Shown here piece by piece: positions 27,480-36,971 of a stretch of DNA of 47,933 bases; position 1 is the stretch's first letter, and the number at the start of each line of letters is the position of its first letter. The stretch covers positions 1 to 47,933 of IMG/VR virus record IMGVR_UViG_3300025430_000910; one strand, given 5' to 3'. The notes under the pieces were generated by a model. It was not told the origin of the DNA. It did no database searches and worked only from the letters and a program-made list of their open reading frames with translations. Made by a program: the position numbers and the translations under genes. Source of the DNA: a virus.

Positions 27480-29147
27480 ATGAAATTTTTACCTTTGATT
27501 TTCTCGTCTGTTATCCTTTCAATTTCCTCTTTTGCTCAAAATTTTTCGCCTATAGTTAATGGTTCTAGCACGTTGCCGAGTTATGTGTTGACTAATGCCT
27601 CTGCCTTTCAACCTGCTAGTGGGACGTTGACCAATCTATCCATAAGTAATGGTGGCCCTTTGACCAACCTCAATGCGACAACTCTGGTAGGCTCACTTCC
27701 GGTTGCATCGCTGCCGACTGGCTTATCTACCAATACCGTCCTGTGGAATCAGAAAGTAATTCCGACCTACATTGCCACGAACCGACTATACAGTGGATAC
27801 GGTTATATCTTAGGCGACTCACTAATGGTTGGCTATCTGTCTGGTGTTACTGCTCTTGATGGCACAACAAACGCATATAGCTTTTTTGACTATTTTAAGA
27901 CGAACACCACTGGAATGTATTTCGCTATGGGTGCGCCCTTCTCTACATTTTATATTATACCCAATGGAAACGCTGGAACTACAATGGATTGGCTGATTCA
28001 TTGTTCTGGCATGGTAGACGGAACGACAAACTACGCTAACGTTGGTTATGTAATTAGCTATGAAGCAGGAGTTGCTGATATTGCTACCGGAAATGCTACC
28101 ACTAATTTCACAACTCCCGATGCTTATTTGTTCAACATTGTTACAAATGTGGTTTTGGCAAATCAAACTAGACAACCAAGTTATTTCGGCGGAAGTCCAC
28201 CCGTTCAAAACATCCTGTTCACTCTAGATAATTGGGAGACTCAAGCCGCTTGGACTGCCGGAAAATACAATGCGCTTTATACGAACAGTAACAACATGAG
28301 GTATGTGCTGGACCCCACGCATCATTACAGCTACGTCACCAACCTCTTAAACTACGTCGGCACGAATGCAACGGGGCTGATTATCACGTCAAACAACATG
28401 ACGTTTCAGCAGTTCCAGACCTACATCTACAATTACAATGTAGCTATCGTGAACTTCGTCGCCGCTCGCGCCAACGGTGGAACAAACATCGGCATCGTGC
28501 GCCTCGACCTGAATCCGTCTGTCATGCAATCCGTCGCGCCGGATGGATGGCACACCACCTATCCGCAATACATCGAAATCGGCAAGAGGTGGTTTGACGC
28601 GTTCTACAATGGCAAAAACGACTTCTCACCTGTGCCAGTGCCGCAGGGTTTCTTTCTGGTCAGCAATGGATTCGGTGCTGGAACTCTTTCCACCACCATG
28701 CCAGTATCAGCCTTGCCCACCAATGTCGTTCCGTCCATCGCCTTCCAGTTGCACGACAAGACCAATGGCTACACAGCGACAACGACCTACTCTGCCCTGA
28801 CCAACTATACGACCTTGCAGAATATGCGGTCTGACATATTTGGTGGTGACTTGGTATCTGGCTACATCACGAATCTGGTGGATGGAACATACTATATTTC
28901 ATTCAACCGCTCTGTCCGGTTCGGAGCCAACAATACCGAAGCTATATTCACCGTCCTGACCAATGGTGTTGATGCTGGTATCGAAAGCTGGTGGAGTGGT
29001 TCTAACCCAGCCTCGGCTACCTCTGGCTCTGCTGCTGGTATTCTTTACCTTCCAGCCAACTGCACGATTTCAGTTGGTGTGAAAACATTATCCGGCACCT
29101 TGAATATAACCAATGTTGCTGGTGGATTGATTATTACGAAGCAATAA
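27480..29147 (+). CDS. GDSL/SGNH-esterase tail fibre or tailspike with signal-like N-terminus and C1q-like head
   Basis: 555 residues from ATG 27480; an in-frame upstream ATG at 27438 lies inside the terminator and is rejected. A hydrophobic N-terminus (MKFLPLIFSSVILSISSFAQ) looks like a signal peptide. TNL-containing repeats (GTLTNLSISNGGPLTNLN) follow. An SGNH domain shows block I YILGDSLMVGY (about 112-122) and block V VAPDGWHTTYP (about 350-360), giving Ser and Asp/His. The C-terminal 130 residues (DGTYYISFNRSVRFGANNTE, LPANCTISVGV) resemble C1q/TNF-like jelly-roll heads. It probably deacetylates surface glycans. The second half (after about 28280) is visibly GC-richer, which suggests recombination. 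Confidence 0.72.
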   Translation: MKFLPLIFSSVILSISSFAQNFSPIVNGSSTLPSYVLTNASAFQPASGTLTNLSISNGGPLTNLNATTLVGSLPVASLPTGLSTNTVLWNQKVIPTYIATNRLYSGYGYILGDSLMVGYLSGVTALDGTTNAYSFFDYFKTNTTGMYFAMGAPFSTFYIIPNGNAGTTMDWLIHCSGMVDGTTNYANVGYVISYEAGVADIATGNATTNFTTPDAYLFNIVTNVVLANQTRQPSYFGGSPPVQNILFTLDNWETQAAWTAGKYNALYTNSNNMRYVLDPTHHYSYVTNLLNYVGTNATGLIITSNNMTFQQFQTYIYNYNVAIVNFVAARANGGTNIGIVRLDLNPSVMQSVAPDGWHTTYPQYIEIGKRWFDAFYNGKNDFSPVPVPQGFFLVSNGFGAGTLSTTMPVSALPTNVVPSIAFQLHDKTNGYTATTTYSALTNYTTLQNMRSDIFGGDLVSGYITNLVDGTYYISFNRSVRFGANNTEAIFTVLTNGVDAGIESWWSGSNPASATSGSAAGILYLPANCTISVGVKTLSGTLNITNVAGGLIITKQ

Positions 29148-29158
29148 ACCTTGTTGTT

Positions 29159-29455
29159 ATGCTAGAACTTCTCATTAACTTGTTAAAGGCTACAATGGAA
29201 AAGACAAACAAACACGGAAAGGAAAGCATAAACACACTTCTCTTGTTAGCCGTTCTTTACCTAGGTTATCAAGACCACTTGGCGATTGTGAGGAACACAG
29301 AGCAAACAACCGCACTTGCTCATGCGCTCAAGTGGAAGTTGAACATCAATGTCAACGAACAAAACAGCCACCCTGTTAATGAAAGTAAACGATATGATGC
29401 CTCTGACATATCGTTTGCTGAAAACAACACAGAGACAACAAAGAGAAAGAACTGA
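29159..29455 (+). CDS. Single-pass membrane protein of the lysis cassette (98 aa)
   Basis: Starts MLELLINLLKATMEKTNKHG. One membrane segment (INTLLLLAVLYLGYQ, about 24-38) is followed by a hydrophilic tail with Asn/Glu/Lys. It precedes the holin and the lipoprotein, so an inner-membrane spanin or antiholin role is plausible. No diagnostic motif. An internal start (MEKTNKHGKE) would give a shorter form. Confidence 0.5.
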   Translation: MLELLINLLKATMEKTNKHGKESINTLLLLAVLYLGYQDHLAIVRNTEQTTALAHALKWKLNINVNEQNSHPVNESKRYDASDISFAENNTETTKRKN

Positions 29456-29459
29456 TAGT

Positions 29460-29675
29460 ATGTTAATGAGTCTGTTAAAAAGCCAAACTGTTCGCAACTG
29501 GCTATTGCGTCGTCTAGCTACTGCTGCTGGTGCTACACTAGTGACTAGTGGCTTATTGAACCAATCACAAGTAGCTGATGCTTCTGGTGCGCTATTGGTG
29601 TTAGCGTCTGTTGCTCACTCCTTGTGGGAAAAACGTGACCAGATTAAACAAGAGATTGCTGACCTAACCAAATAA
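29460..29675 (+). CDS. Putative holin (71 aa)
   Basis: Start chosen at 29460 (MLMSLLKSQTVRNWLLRRLA); the frame is open upstream but overlaps the previous gene. Pattern VRNWLLRRLATAAGATLVTS, LLNQSQVADASGALLVLASV and HSLWEKRDQ is like small phage holins with two membrane hairpins and a Trp/Lys end, as in Pam3-gp28-type proteins. It would form inner-membrane lesions at lysis. It sits between the TM protein and the lipoprotein. Confidence 0.6.
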   Translation: MLMSLLKSQTVRNWLLRRLATAAGATLVTSGLLNQSQVADASGALLVLASVAHSLWEKRDQIKQEIADLTK

Positions 29676-29679
29676 CAAT

Positions 29680-30060
29680 ATGAAGAAAACACTTCTGCTC
29701 TATAGTCTTATTCTCGCTGTGGCTGGTTGCAAAAGCACTCAAGTTGTTAACTTCTCGAAAGGTACTGGCTTGGATGCTGATATTCCGATTGGCTATAATG
29801 GTGCTAATCTGTTTGAACTGAAACTTAAAGTTGGACAGTTTTATACTGCAACTGCAGTTCAGCCTACATCGACGAATCAAATGTATACTACACCTGTTAG
29901 CTTTGCTTCCTCGACAGAAGGCACTGTTTCTGCTCCCCAACTTACTGGTGGAACAGGACAAGCTGGTGTAATCGGTGGGGACAAGTTTACTGCCGCAATT
30001 GGTGGTGGAACTGGTTCAGTGACTAATCTTGCTGGTAGTGCTACCACCGGCTCTAAATAA
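29680..30060 (+). CDS. Putative outer-membrane lipoprotein (126 aa)
   Basis: N-terminus MKKTLLLYSLILAVAGCKST has a lipobox AVAGC with Cys17, so processing and lipid anchoring are expected. The mature part begins QVVNFSKGTGLDADIPIG and ends in Gly/Thr-rich repeats (GGTGQAGVIGGDKFTAAIGG). In a lysis cassette it could be the outer spanin, but it is longer and more Gly-rich than usual. A surface-exclusion or virion-anchoring lipoprotein is an alternative. Confidence 0.6.
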   Translation: MKKTLLLYSLILAVAGCKSTQVVNFSKGTGLDADIPIGYNGANLFELKLKVGQFYTATAVQPTSTNQMYTTPVSFASSTEGTVSAPQLTGGTGQAGVIGGDKFTAAIGGGTGSVTNLAGSATTGSK

Positions 30061-30068
30061 GGAATAAA

Positions 30069-30713
30069 ATGTCTTACTTTGATTGGCCACATATTGTAAA
30101 GCCTTTCACAGTTACTCCTGTTGTTGAGGACACCCTTACCGACAGGAAAATAGACACCGTGTTTACATCTGTGAACGCTATTGGTACAAAGACTGTATCA
30201 ATAGCGGTTCCAGCTGTTACATTCACACAAGCCGACTATGCTGGTTCAGTTATACCAATCATTATTGGTCAATACAACTACTCTGTATCTTATCCGATAA
30301 CTATCATTAATCCTAGTGACATTGTGTTAGACCCTGCTGCAGGAGTACTTAATCAAGTTGCCATCTGCCTTCGGTACAGAGTTGGTACAACTGTTTATCG
30401 TTACTTGTTGGCTAAAACACTTAATGGAATTTCGCGGTCATTAATTCCTTATCCTTTTTATAACAATCAAACTATCCTAGGTAATTTTGTTCTAGAGTTC
30501 TGGCAACTACAAGCACTGGGAACTTTTGGAGTAGCTAAGAATTTTGTTTTACAAACCGGAAGAATACATATACCAACTGATGAAGTTGACTCTGGTGCTG
30601 TTATTTTACCTTTGCAGACAGTTGACTATACAACTCTAGAATCCAATTTTCCGACAGGAACACCACCTATTTCTGAGACACAAAATGCAGCCGGACCTTG
30701 GTTAAACAACTAA
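30069..30713 (+). CDS. Structural protein, unknown (214 aa)
   Basis: SD-like AAGGA 8 bases before the ATG. The sequence is beta-rich (SIAVPAVTFTQADYAGSVIP, YNYSVSYPITIINPSDIVLD). Located between the lysis cassette and fibre-like gene, so a tail or baseplate component is likely. No family recognised. Confidence 0.55.
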   Translation: MSYFDWPHIVKPFTVTPVVEDTLTDRKIDTVFTSVNAIGTKTVSIAVPAVTFTQADYAGSVIPIIIGQYNYSVSYPITIINPSDIVLDPAAGVLNQVAICLRYRVGTTVYRYLLAKTLNGISRSLIPYPFYNNQTILGNFVLEFWQLQALGTFGVAKNFVLQTGRIHIPTDEVDSGAVILPLQTVDYTTLESNFPTGTPPISETQNAAGPWLNN

Positions 30714-30719
30714 ATAATT

Positions 30720-31910
30720 ATGCTACCAGCCACAACGCAAGACTTACAACATGGTATAGACTTTACAGGTCTAAATACACAAACTGCAGCAGAACACAAT
30801 CAACTTGTTGATGTTGCTGCTCCGTACACTGATGGTACAGATGATAACCAAGGTATCGGTTTTATTATCTCTACCACTGATACAGCTTTAAATGTTCCGC
30901 AAGTTCCTAATCCATTAGCTGGTGGTTATGCCAAATGGAAACGTTATGTCTGGAATAGACGTTCGTTTGGGTCAACTGATGTTATAGGTATATTTTATCA
31001 GTGGAATGACTCTGCAACTAGTGATGCCACTCTTTTAAAATGGGTGAAGATTGACCCTAACGCTTATATTACTATTCCATCTGCCACCAGCACGGTTACT
31101 GGAACTAGCACTGATACGCTAGTTAACTGGCTCACTCAAGCAATTGTCAATTCCTCTAACGCACTCGCAGCTACTACAGCAAATGGTACTACGCTAACAA
31201 AATTAGCAAATGCTATTTACGGTGCTGTTATCAATATTCCTGTTGGTGCAACCGCACTTGCTACGACTGTTGGTAATATCCAAACTGCACAAGCTGCTGA
31301 CGAAGTTCTTATTGGTCGTATCAGTACACAAATTTCTGGTTCTGCGACTGACCCGACACTAGCAACTGGTGGTATTAACCAGACACTTGCTACCACTAAT
31401 GCTACTGTTGCCGCTGATGCTGCAAAAGCTAAGTTAATTAGCAATCTTACGGCTGGTTTAATCGGACAAAAAATTCGGGTTGAATCTGTGGCTTCTGTTC
31501 TTACTCCTGTTTGGTATGACCCTGCTGGTACGAATGAAGTAATTGTTGTTACTATCCCCAACTTTACTACGAAGTCAAGTTCTGGTGCTTTAACAATGTC
31601 TCCATCCGCTCAAATTGTTCCGGCTGGAACATGGCTTATAATTGCTGGATGGTCTGGAGTACAGGTTACTGCAGCAGCATATGGCACAGCTAGAGTTGAT
31701 ATCTCAATAGGAAGTGGTAATACTATTGTTGGTACGACAGCTGCGTCTCTCGGTGGTGGAAATAGCCCAATGTCAGGCTTTGTGCTAGGAACTTTAGTGG
31801 TAACAACTCCGACTGGATTAACAAATAATTTAGCTATTACCAATTGCACTATAGCATCCCCCGGCCAATTCGCTACGATTATGCTATTACGTCTCACGTA
31901 TCATAACTAA
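30720..31910 (+). CDS. Putative tail fibre/adhesin with jelly-roll-like C-terminus (396 aa)
   Basis: The N-terminal half contains TPLN-type beta repeats and SDATLLKWVKIDPNAYITIP, a pattern of fibre adhesins anchored to tails. The middle is Ala/Thr-rich and helical (LAATTANGTTLTKLANAIYG). The last about 130 residues (TKSSSGALTMSPSAQIVPAG, WLIIAGWSGVQVTAAAYGTA) read like a C1q-type head similar in style to that of the 27480 fibre. Likely receptor binding. The start ATG is preceded by AACTAAATAATT without an SD. Confidence 0.55.
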   Translation: MLPATTQDLQHGIDFTGLNTQTAAEHNQLVDVAAPYTDGTDDNQGIGFIISTTDTALNVPQVPNPLAGGYAKWKRYVWNRRSFGSTDVIGIFYQWNDSATSDATLLKWVKIDPNAYITIPSATSTVTGTSTDTLVNWLTQAIVNSSNALAATTANGTTLTKLANAIYGAVINIPVGATALATTVGNIQTAQAADEVLIGRISTQISGSATDPTLATGGINQTLATTNATVAADAAKAKLISNLTAGLIGQKIRVESVASVLTPVWYDPAGTNEVIVVTIPNFTTKSSSGALTMSPSAQIVPAGTWLIIAGWSGVQVTAAAYGTARVDISIGSGNTIVGTTAASLGGGNSPMSGFVLGTLVVTTPTGLTNNLAITNCTIASPGQFATIMLLRLTYHN

Positions 31911-31918
31911 GGATATCT

Positions 31919-32908
31919 ATGTTACTTAATGTAATAACCAGAGTATCTGCTGACACAGGAATTGATTTAATTCAATCCCGTCAAAGTCTTGTAGATTACT
32001 ACAATGCTGCTTCGCGGATATTTCACTCTGAGTTAGAGGCAAATAAAATGTTTCGTGAGACAACACTTGTTGTGCCTCCTGATTCTGTTGTTTCACTGCC
32101 AGCATTTGTTGGTGAGATTCGCGGTATCAGAGTTCATACTACCGAGATGATTGTGCCTTTGCAATCTTTGAACGTGCCACGTTACACCAACAGTACTCTG
32201 CTCTATAAGATAAAGAACTGGCGTGACCTTGGTGAGTCTCCTGTACAAACTAACTTAACAACAATCGGACCACTTACTATAACTGTTCCTGCTGTAGAAA
32301 GTACTCCAGCAATACTTAAAATTCGTGGGCAGACAAACGCGGCAGAAAGTATTGAAGAAAATATTACAATCTCTGCGACAACTGTCACAACCACAAACCA
32401 ATTTGGTCCGAAGATTTTTAATGTTGCTTCTTTCTCGAACAGACAAAACAATATTACTATTTCCGATATCAATGGTAATGTCTTGGCTACTCTGTTAAAT
32501 AACCAGCTAAAAACTCGTTATAAAATCATTGACGTTAGCCAGATATTTTGGCCAGCTAGTGACACTGTTGGCGGAAGTTCTTTCATTGATGTTCTGTACA
32601 AAGTTCCTTTTCAACCATGCTACAATGACACTGATAGTTTTGCAGGTGGTGATGATTATGATGAAGCACTGTATCACATGATGCTGCATCTTAATTTCTT
32701 GGCAATGGGTGGCAAAGACCAACAGGCTGCTGCAGAACTTGGAAGAGCTACTCAATTACTGAAAGCTGTCAAGGATGGCGCTGAACAAGGTATTCACAAG
32801 AAACTAAATTGGGGACGTAACAAGTACTATGGTATCTTTACGCGTGGTCGTCACCGTATGTCTGGTAACGATTATGGAATGTACTTCGCTGACCTTGTCG
32901 ACTATTAA
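31919..32908 (+). CDS. Putative head-tail adaptor/tail protein (329 aa)
   Basis: An AAGGATA sequence lies 6-9 bases before the ATG. The start has a helix (IDLIQSRQSLVDYYNAASRI) and the segment TTLVVPPDSVVSLPAFVGEI. The C-terminal part is helical with EALYHMMLHLNFLAMGGKDQ and QAAAELGRATQLLKAV. In podovirus order it precedes the large tail protein, which suits a tail-tube or adaptor subunit. Not identifiable by motif alone. Confidence 0.5.
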   Translation: MLLNVITRVSADTGIDLIQSRQSLVDYYNAASRIFHSELEANKMFRETTLVVPPDSVVSLPAFVGEIRGIRVHTTEMIVPLQSLNVPRYTNSTLLYKIKNWRDLGESPVQTNLTTIGPLTITVPAVESTPAILKIRGQTNAAESIEENITISATTVTTTNQFGPKIFNVASFSNRQNNITISDINGNVLATLLNNQLKTRYKIIDVSQIFWPASDTVGGSSFIDVLYKVPFQPCYNDTDSFAGGDDYDEALYHMMLHLNFLAMGGKDQQAAAELGRATQLLKAVKDGAEQGIHKKLNWGRNKYYGIFTRGRHRMSGNDYGMYFADLVDY

Positions 32909-32913
32909 ATAAT

Positions 32914-34683
32914 ATGATTATCGAACAAGATGCCTTTTCTGATGGGTTAGATTTAATCTCGCCAGATGTTCAAGTTTCGACAACTGGTTTTATTTGGCTA
33001 GCTAATGGTCGTTCTCGCTACGGCTATGTACAGCCAGTGGCACAACCAGTAAAAGACATTGCTGCACCATCTGGGCTTAAGCAAGGAATTATTAGTATCG
33101 GTAACGCTGTAATAATGTTCGTTGCTGGTAACGCTTGGTACAAGTTGCACAACTCAAAACAATGGATTCAAGTACCTGCTTTCTCGATGAGTCCAACAGT
33201 ACCTAATATCTATTCTTGTGCTATTCCTGTTTCTTCACGTAACTACAATCGTAAACTGAATAGTTCTGGCAGCGTCACTGATGCAATGTTACTTAGCACC
33301 AACAGCAGACCGAGTGGAACTCCTTCTGGTATTGTCTGTCAAGATGGTAACAGCCAACCGTGGATAATAGTCTTTGATGAAGTCGAACAAATATTCTCTG
33401 CGCGTCAGCTAAATACTTTTGCTAACTGGACTCCGACAAACGGTGAGTATGTTCCGATTGGATTGTTCATGATGTTCATGAATCAAAAGTTATTTATTGT
33501 TGCACCAGACCGTCAATCTGTCTATCAATCGATATCTGGACAACCACTTAACTTTGCTCTAAACGTAAATACGGCTGGATGGCCTAATGGCAATTCAACA
33601 ATCGCACCATATGCTCCTCTGACAGGAGTTGGTACAGAAGAAGAGTATGGTGCTGCTTCAACATCTTTTGCGTTTGACTATGACCCAATTACGTGTCTAC
33701 AGCCTGTCAACGTAACTGATTCTTTCATCTACGCTACCAAGAACAACACATATGCTATTACTCTTAACTATAATCTTACTGTGTTTGGTGAGCCTCTTTT
33801 TACGAGAGCAGCTTCAATCGCGACTGGGATTACAAACCAGTATGCTCTTATTGATATTAATGGTGACTACGCTTTTGTTGGTCGTGAAGGCATCAGGAAC
33901 TTTAACGCTGTTCAAGCACTAAAGTTTGAAGGTCGCAATTCTGTTTTCTCGAAGATGGTATCAAAGTTATTCAACGGCCTTGTACAAGACTATGCTGTTG
34001 CGTTCTCATTTAACAACTACTCTATTTTTAACGTGGATACAGTCTGTGGGAATTTGTGCGCTGTCTACGATACTATCTCTGGTAAATGGGTTGCACTTGA
34101 CCTATTTGATGTTGGCAAGATAACGCAGACAGCTTTAATTGATTTAACTTCGCAAGTTGTACTTTATGCTATCACAGATACCAATGATGTTTACCAACTC
34201 TATAACACCGATGCTGCACCAATGCAGCCCTTTTTGCTTACAAGAGCATATTCTACTATTGGTATTAATCAGTACTATTCCGGTATTGCCAGTTACGCGA
34301 ATATGTCTGCTGCTGCTGGACCAATTACTGAAATCAAGTCACAGAAGATAGACCTTATCTTCAGAGATGGAACAACCGATGGTAAGGTATGGTGTACAGA
34401 ATTCTGTAATGGTGTTGAGAAAGCAACTGTCAGTAAGACTTTGTCAAAGGCAAGTCCTGTAACTAACTATGCTCTTTTACCAGCAATACAACCTTTGGTT
34501 GAGTCAGAAGGACAACGAATAACTTTTAACTTTAACAACACGTCACGAGGTTTTAAACTCGGTTATGCTATCACATGGAACACAGATGCTGCGTTAATGA
34601 AGGTGCGTCTTGTTACCACAGACATTAGTAAAGGAACATCAGACAATCAACGAACTGCAGTTTTGTCAGGAAATCAAACTTAA
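32914..34683 (+). CDS. Putative tail nozzle/tubular protein (589 aa)
   Basis: Starts MIIEQDAFSDGLDLISPDVQ. Repeated blade-like beta patterns (GIISIGNAVIMFVAGNAWYK, NVTDSFIYATKNNTYAITLN, LIDINGDYAFVGREGIRNFN) resemble the beta-propeller of podovirus tail nozzle proteins. Length fits that class. It follows the adaptor candidate, and the internal-virion genes come next under promoter P6. Identification is by architecture and context. Confidence 0.6.
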   Translation: MIIEQDAFSDGLDLISPDVQVSTTGFIWLANGRSRYGYVQPVAQPVKDIAAPSGLKQGIISIGNAVIMFVAGNAWYKLHNSKQWIQVPAFSMSPTVPNIYSCAIPVSSRNYNRKLNSSGSVTDAMLLSTNSRPSGTPSGIVCQDGNSQPWIIVFDEVEQIFSARQLNTFANWTPTNGEYVPIGLFMMFMNQKLFIVAPDRQSVYQSISGQPLNFALNVNTAGWPNGNSTIAPYAPLTGVGTEEEYGAASTSFAFDYDPITCLQPVNVTDSFIYATKNNTYAITLNYNLTVFGEPLFTRAASIATGITNQYALIDINGDYAFVGREGIRNFNAVQALKFEGRNSVFSKMVSKLFNGLVQDYAVAFSFNNYSIFNVDTVCGNLCAVYDTISGKWVALDLFDVGKITQTALIDLTSQVVLYAITDTNDVYQLYNTDAAPMQPFLLTRAYSTIGINQYYSGIASYANMSAAAGPITEIKSQKIDLIFRDGTTDGKVWCTEFCNGVEKATVSKTLSKASPVTNYALLPAIQPLVESEGQRITFNFNNTSRGFKLGYAITWNTDAALMKVRLVTTDISKGTSDNQRTAVLSGNQT

Positions 34684-34690
34684 ACAACTT

Positions 34691-34707
34691 TGGCATTAAA
34701 AATGCTT
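34691..34707 (+). promoter_or_regulatory. Sigma-54 promoter P6 (internal virion proteins)
   Basis: TGGCATTAAAAATGCTT: GG and GC at the right spacing, with A at the first base of the -12 block as in P3. Predicted start near 34717, about 7 nt before the next ATG, so the mRNA would be nearly leaderless. Confidence 0.75.
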
Positions 34708-34723
34708 TTAACTATATAATCTT

Positions 34724-35650
34724 ATGGCAGACGCAACAACTAGCACAAATGAGATGTTGGCAGCAGCCGGAAATCAGGCTCCAACATTTATTGATTTACT
34801 TAACCAATACTCTAACTCGAATATTGGTGCTGCTGCACAAGCAAATCTTTCTGCTTCTCAAGCAGTAACTCCGCAGTATAACCAACTGCTTACGTCACTT
34901 CTTCGTGAGTATGCACCGCAACTTACTGCCATTGGTCTTCAAACTGGACTACAAACACAGCAAGGACAAGCAGATAATAATGCAGCAGTAGCAAACTCCG
35001 CTGGTGGACAAGCTGCTCTCAATGCTTCTATAGCAGCTGACAGAACAGCTAATCCAGAGTATTACGCTTCAAGAGCTAATGAGAGTAACGCTCTCACTTC
35101 TTTGCTTGGTACTGACGTTGCAGGTCTTTCGGGACAACTTAACCCTTCTGAAATGACAGCAATAGGACAGTCTATTGCACAGCAAGGCAATCAGACTGGC
35201 ACGTATAACACACCTTCTGCTATTCAAACAACGGCTAACGCCATGAACTATGGTAACGCTGTTTACAATAGACAGGAACAGGCTAAGCAAGATTTAAGTT
35301 CTGCACTTGGACAAGCTACTTCTTTTCTGCCAGCTTCACAGTCACAAGTTGGTGGAATGAACGCTTGGAATACTGCAACTGGTGGACCTTCTACAAGTAC
35401 AGCTGCCGCTGCTGGTGCTAGTGGATTATTTCAAGGAACTACCAATACAGCTTCTGGTTCTAATGCTAATGCTATTGGTTCATTACTTGGTAATGTTCTT
35501 GGTAGTACTTCAAGTTCATTTAACTCTGGATTAAGCTCAGACGCTACTAAACAAGGACAGGATATTGCAATGCCAACCAATTATCTGAGTGGTATGGGAA
35601 GTTTCTTTGGTGGTATCGGAAGTATCATTGGTGGAATTAATAAACATTAA
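34724..35650 (+). CDS. Putative internal virion protein (308 aa)
   Basis: Rich in Ala, Gln, Ser and Asn (IGAAAQANLSASQAVTPQYN, LQTGLQTQQGQADNNAAVAN) with a Gly-rich hydrophobic end (LSGMGSFFGGIGSIIGGINK). First of three large genes behind P6. Such proteins are packaged in podovirus heads and ejected to build a channel. No conserved motif is recognised; the call rests on position and composition. Confidence 0.55.
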   Translation: MADATTSTNEMLAAAGNQAPTFIDLLNQYSNSNIGAAAQANLSASQAVTPQYNQLLTSLLREYAPQLTAIGLQTGLQTQQGQADNNAAVANSAGGQAALNASIAADRTANPEYYASRANESNALTSLLGTDVAGLSGQLNPSEMTAIGQSIAQQGNQTGTYNTPSAIQTTANAMNYGNAVYNRQEQAKQDLSSALGQATSFLPASQSQVGGMNAWNTATGGPSTSTAAAAGASGLFQGTTNTASGSNANAIGSLLGNVLGSTSSSFNSGLSSDATKQGQDIAMPTNYLSGMGSFFGGIGSIIGGINKH

Positions 35651-35661
35651 TATTATAATTT

Positions 35662-36960
35662 ATGGCACAAAATCAACAATTCTTTAAAAGACCTGCGGTA
35701 ATAGCTTCTGCTATTCCACAACTAGAACAACCACAAGCTGCATCTCTGGCTACTCCGCAAGTTATGCCAATGCAAACTACTGCGCCAGCTTTACAGCAAG
35801 TTCCTGCTGCAACAGGACTTCCGCAGGTTAATGCCATGCCAACATCGACAGCCATAGATAGTGGTTTACTTGGTTTAATGGCTACACCTGCTCGTCTTCT
35901 TGGAAGAGCTTTTGGTTCTAATCAAACTAGAACTATACCAGCCGGTGGTAAATTGCCTGATGGAAGTATCGCGAGAGTTGATACTGTTGTGCCAACTCAC
36001 CATGTTTGGGATGCAATGACTAATGGTTCGAAAGCTCTTGAACGTGCTGATTCAATTAACGACAGAAATTCTCAACAAGCTTTGGCGGAAGCATATAATG
36101 CAGCTAGAGTTGGTAGAGCGACAGATGCGCAGAAGGCTTTAATAGAAGCACAAACACACAGCAATATTCAACAGAATGACGCTGCCACAAAAAATCAACA
36201 AGACTTAGCAGCTTTACAGCAGGGACTTAACGTAGCGTCTGTCAACAATAGAACATATGCACAACCTCCTTCTGGTGTACAAGCTACCCCATCCCAACTT
36301 ACTTCTACGTCTGGAACTGGTTCAGAGGCTGGTGCAGAGAGTACGATAAAACAAGGACAGGCACTTGTTAACAAACAGCTTGGTGTTCTAGGGAATATTT
36401 ATGATAAGAGCAGTTATGCTCAGAACTTAGCAGAAGGCGTGTTACGTGACGTTAATCCTCCAATCAGTAATGCTACTGGCGATGGTGGTTCTGCTACAAC
36501 TATTGACCCTTCGACAGGAAAAGTTATTACTAATGTTGGCCGCGGAAATCCCACTACTTCCTCAGAAGAAAGAATTCGCAATCCTGATATAATGTGGGGA
36601 GGTCATGACGCTGGTGGAACAGTTAAGCGTGTTGAATCTTTCGGTGGTGCACCTAATGCCTCTGTTGAGGATACTAAACCTATAACGCTAGACCCTGCTA
36701 TTGTTGCTGCCGCTGCTGGACAGGGTACAAAACCAGCACAACCACAAGTTAATCCAATGCCTATACCACAAGATACAATCAATCTTGGTGGACAGCAAAA
36801 TCTTAATCTAAATGCGCCAAGTGATTTACAGCAACAATTACAGAATGGTGTTAGTCCTGCACCTTCTAATGGTATAAGTTCACTAGACCTTTGGTTAGCG
36901 GCTCATGGATATAAAAGTCTTACTCCTGCACCTGCGTCTGTTCCTACACCTGTTCAATAA
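35662..36960 (+). CDS. Putative internal virion protein (432 aa)
   Basis: Gln/Pro/Ala-rich N-terminus (QPQAASLATPQVMPMQTTAP), a helical centre (DRNSQQALAEAYNAARVGRA, LIEAQTHSNIQQNDAATKNQ) and a flexible Pro-rich C-terminus. Composition and place between two other P6 genes suggest a core or ejection protein. Function unknown. Confidence 0.5.
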   Translation: MAQNQQFFKRPAVIASAIPQLEQPQAASLATPQVMPMQTTAPALQQVPAATGLPQVNAMPTSTAIDSGLLGLMATPARLLGRAFGSNQTRTIPAGGKLPDGSIARVDTVVPTHHVWDAMTNGSKALERADSINDRNSQQALAEAYNAARVGRATDAQKALIEAQTHSNIQQNDAATKNQQDLAALQQGLNVASVNNRTYAQPPSGVQATPSQLTSTSGTGSEAGAESTIKQGQALVNKQLGVLGNIYDKSSYAQNLAEGVLRDVNPPISNATGDGGSATTIDPSTGKVITNVGRGNPTTSSEERIRNPDIMWGGHDAGGTVKRVESFGGAPNASVEDTKPITLDPAIVAAAAGQGTKPAQPQVNPMPIPQDTINLGGQQNLNLNAPSDLQQQLQNGVSPAPSNGISSLDLWLAAHGYKSLTPAPASVPTPVQ

Positions 36961-36971
36961 TAAATAAATTT

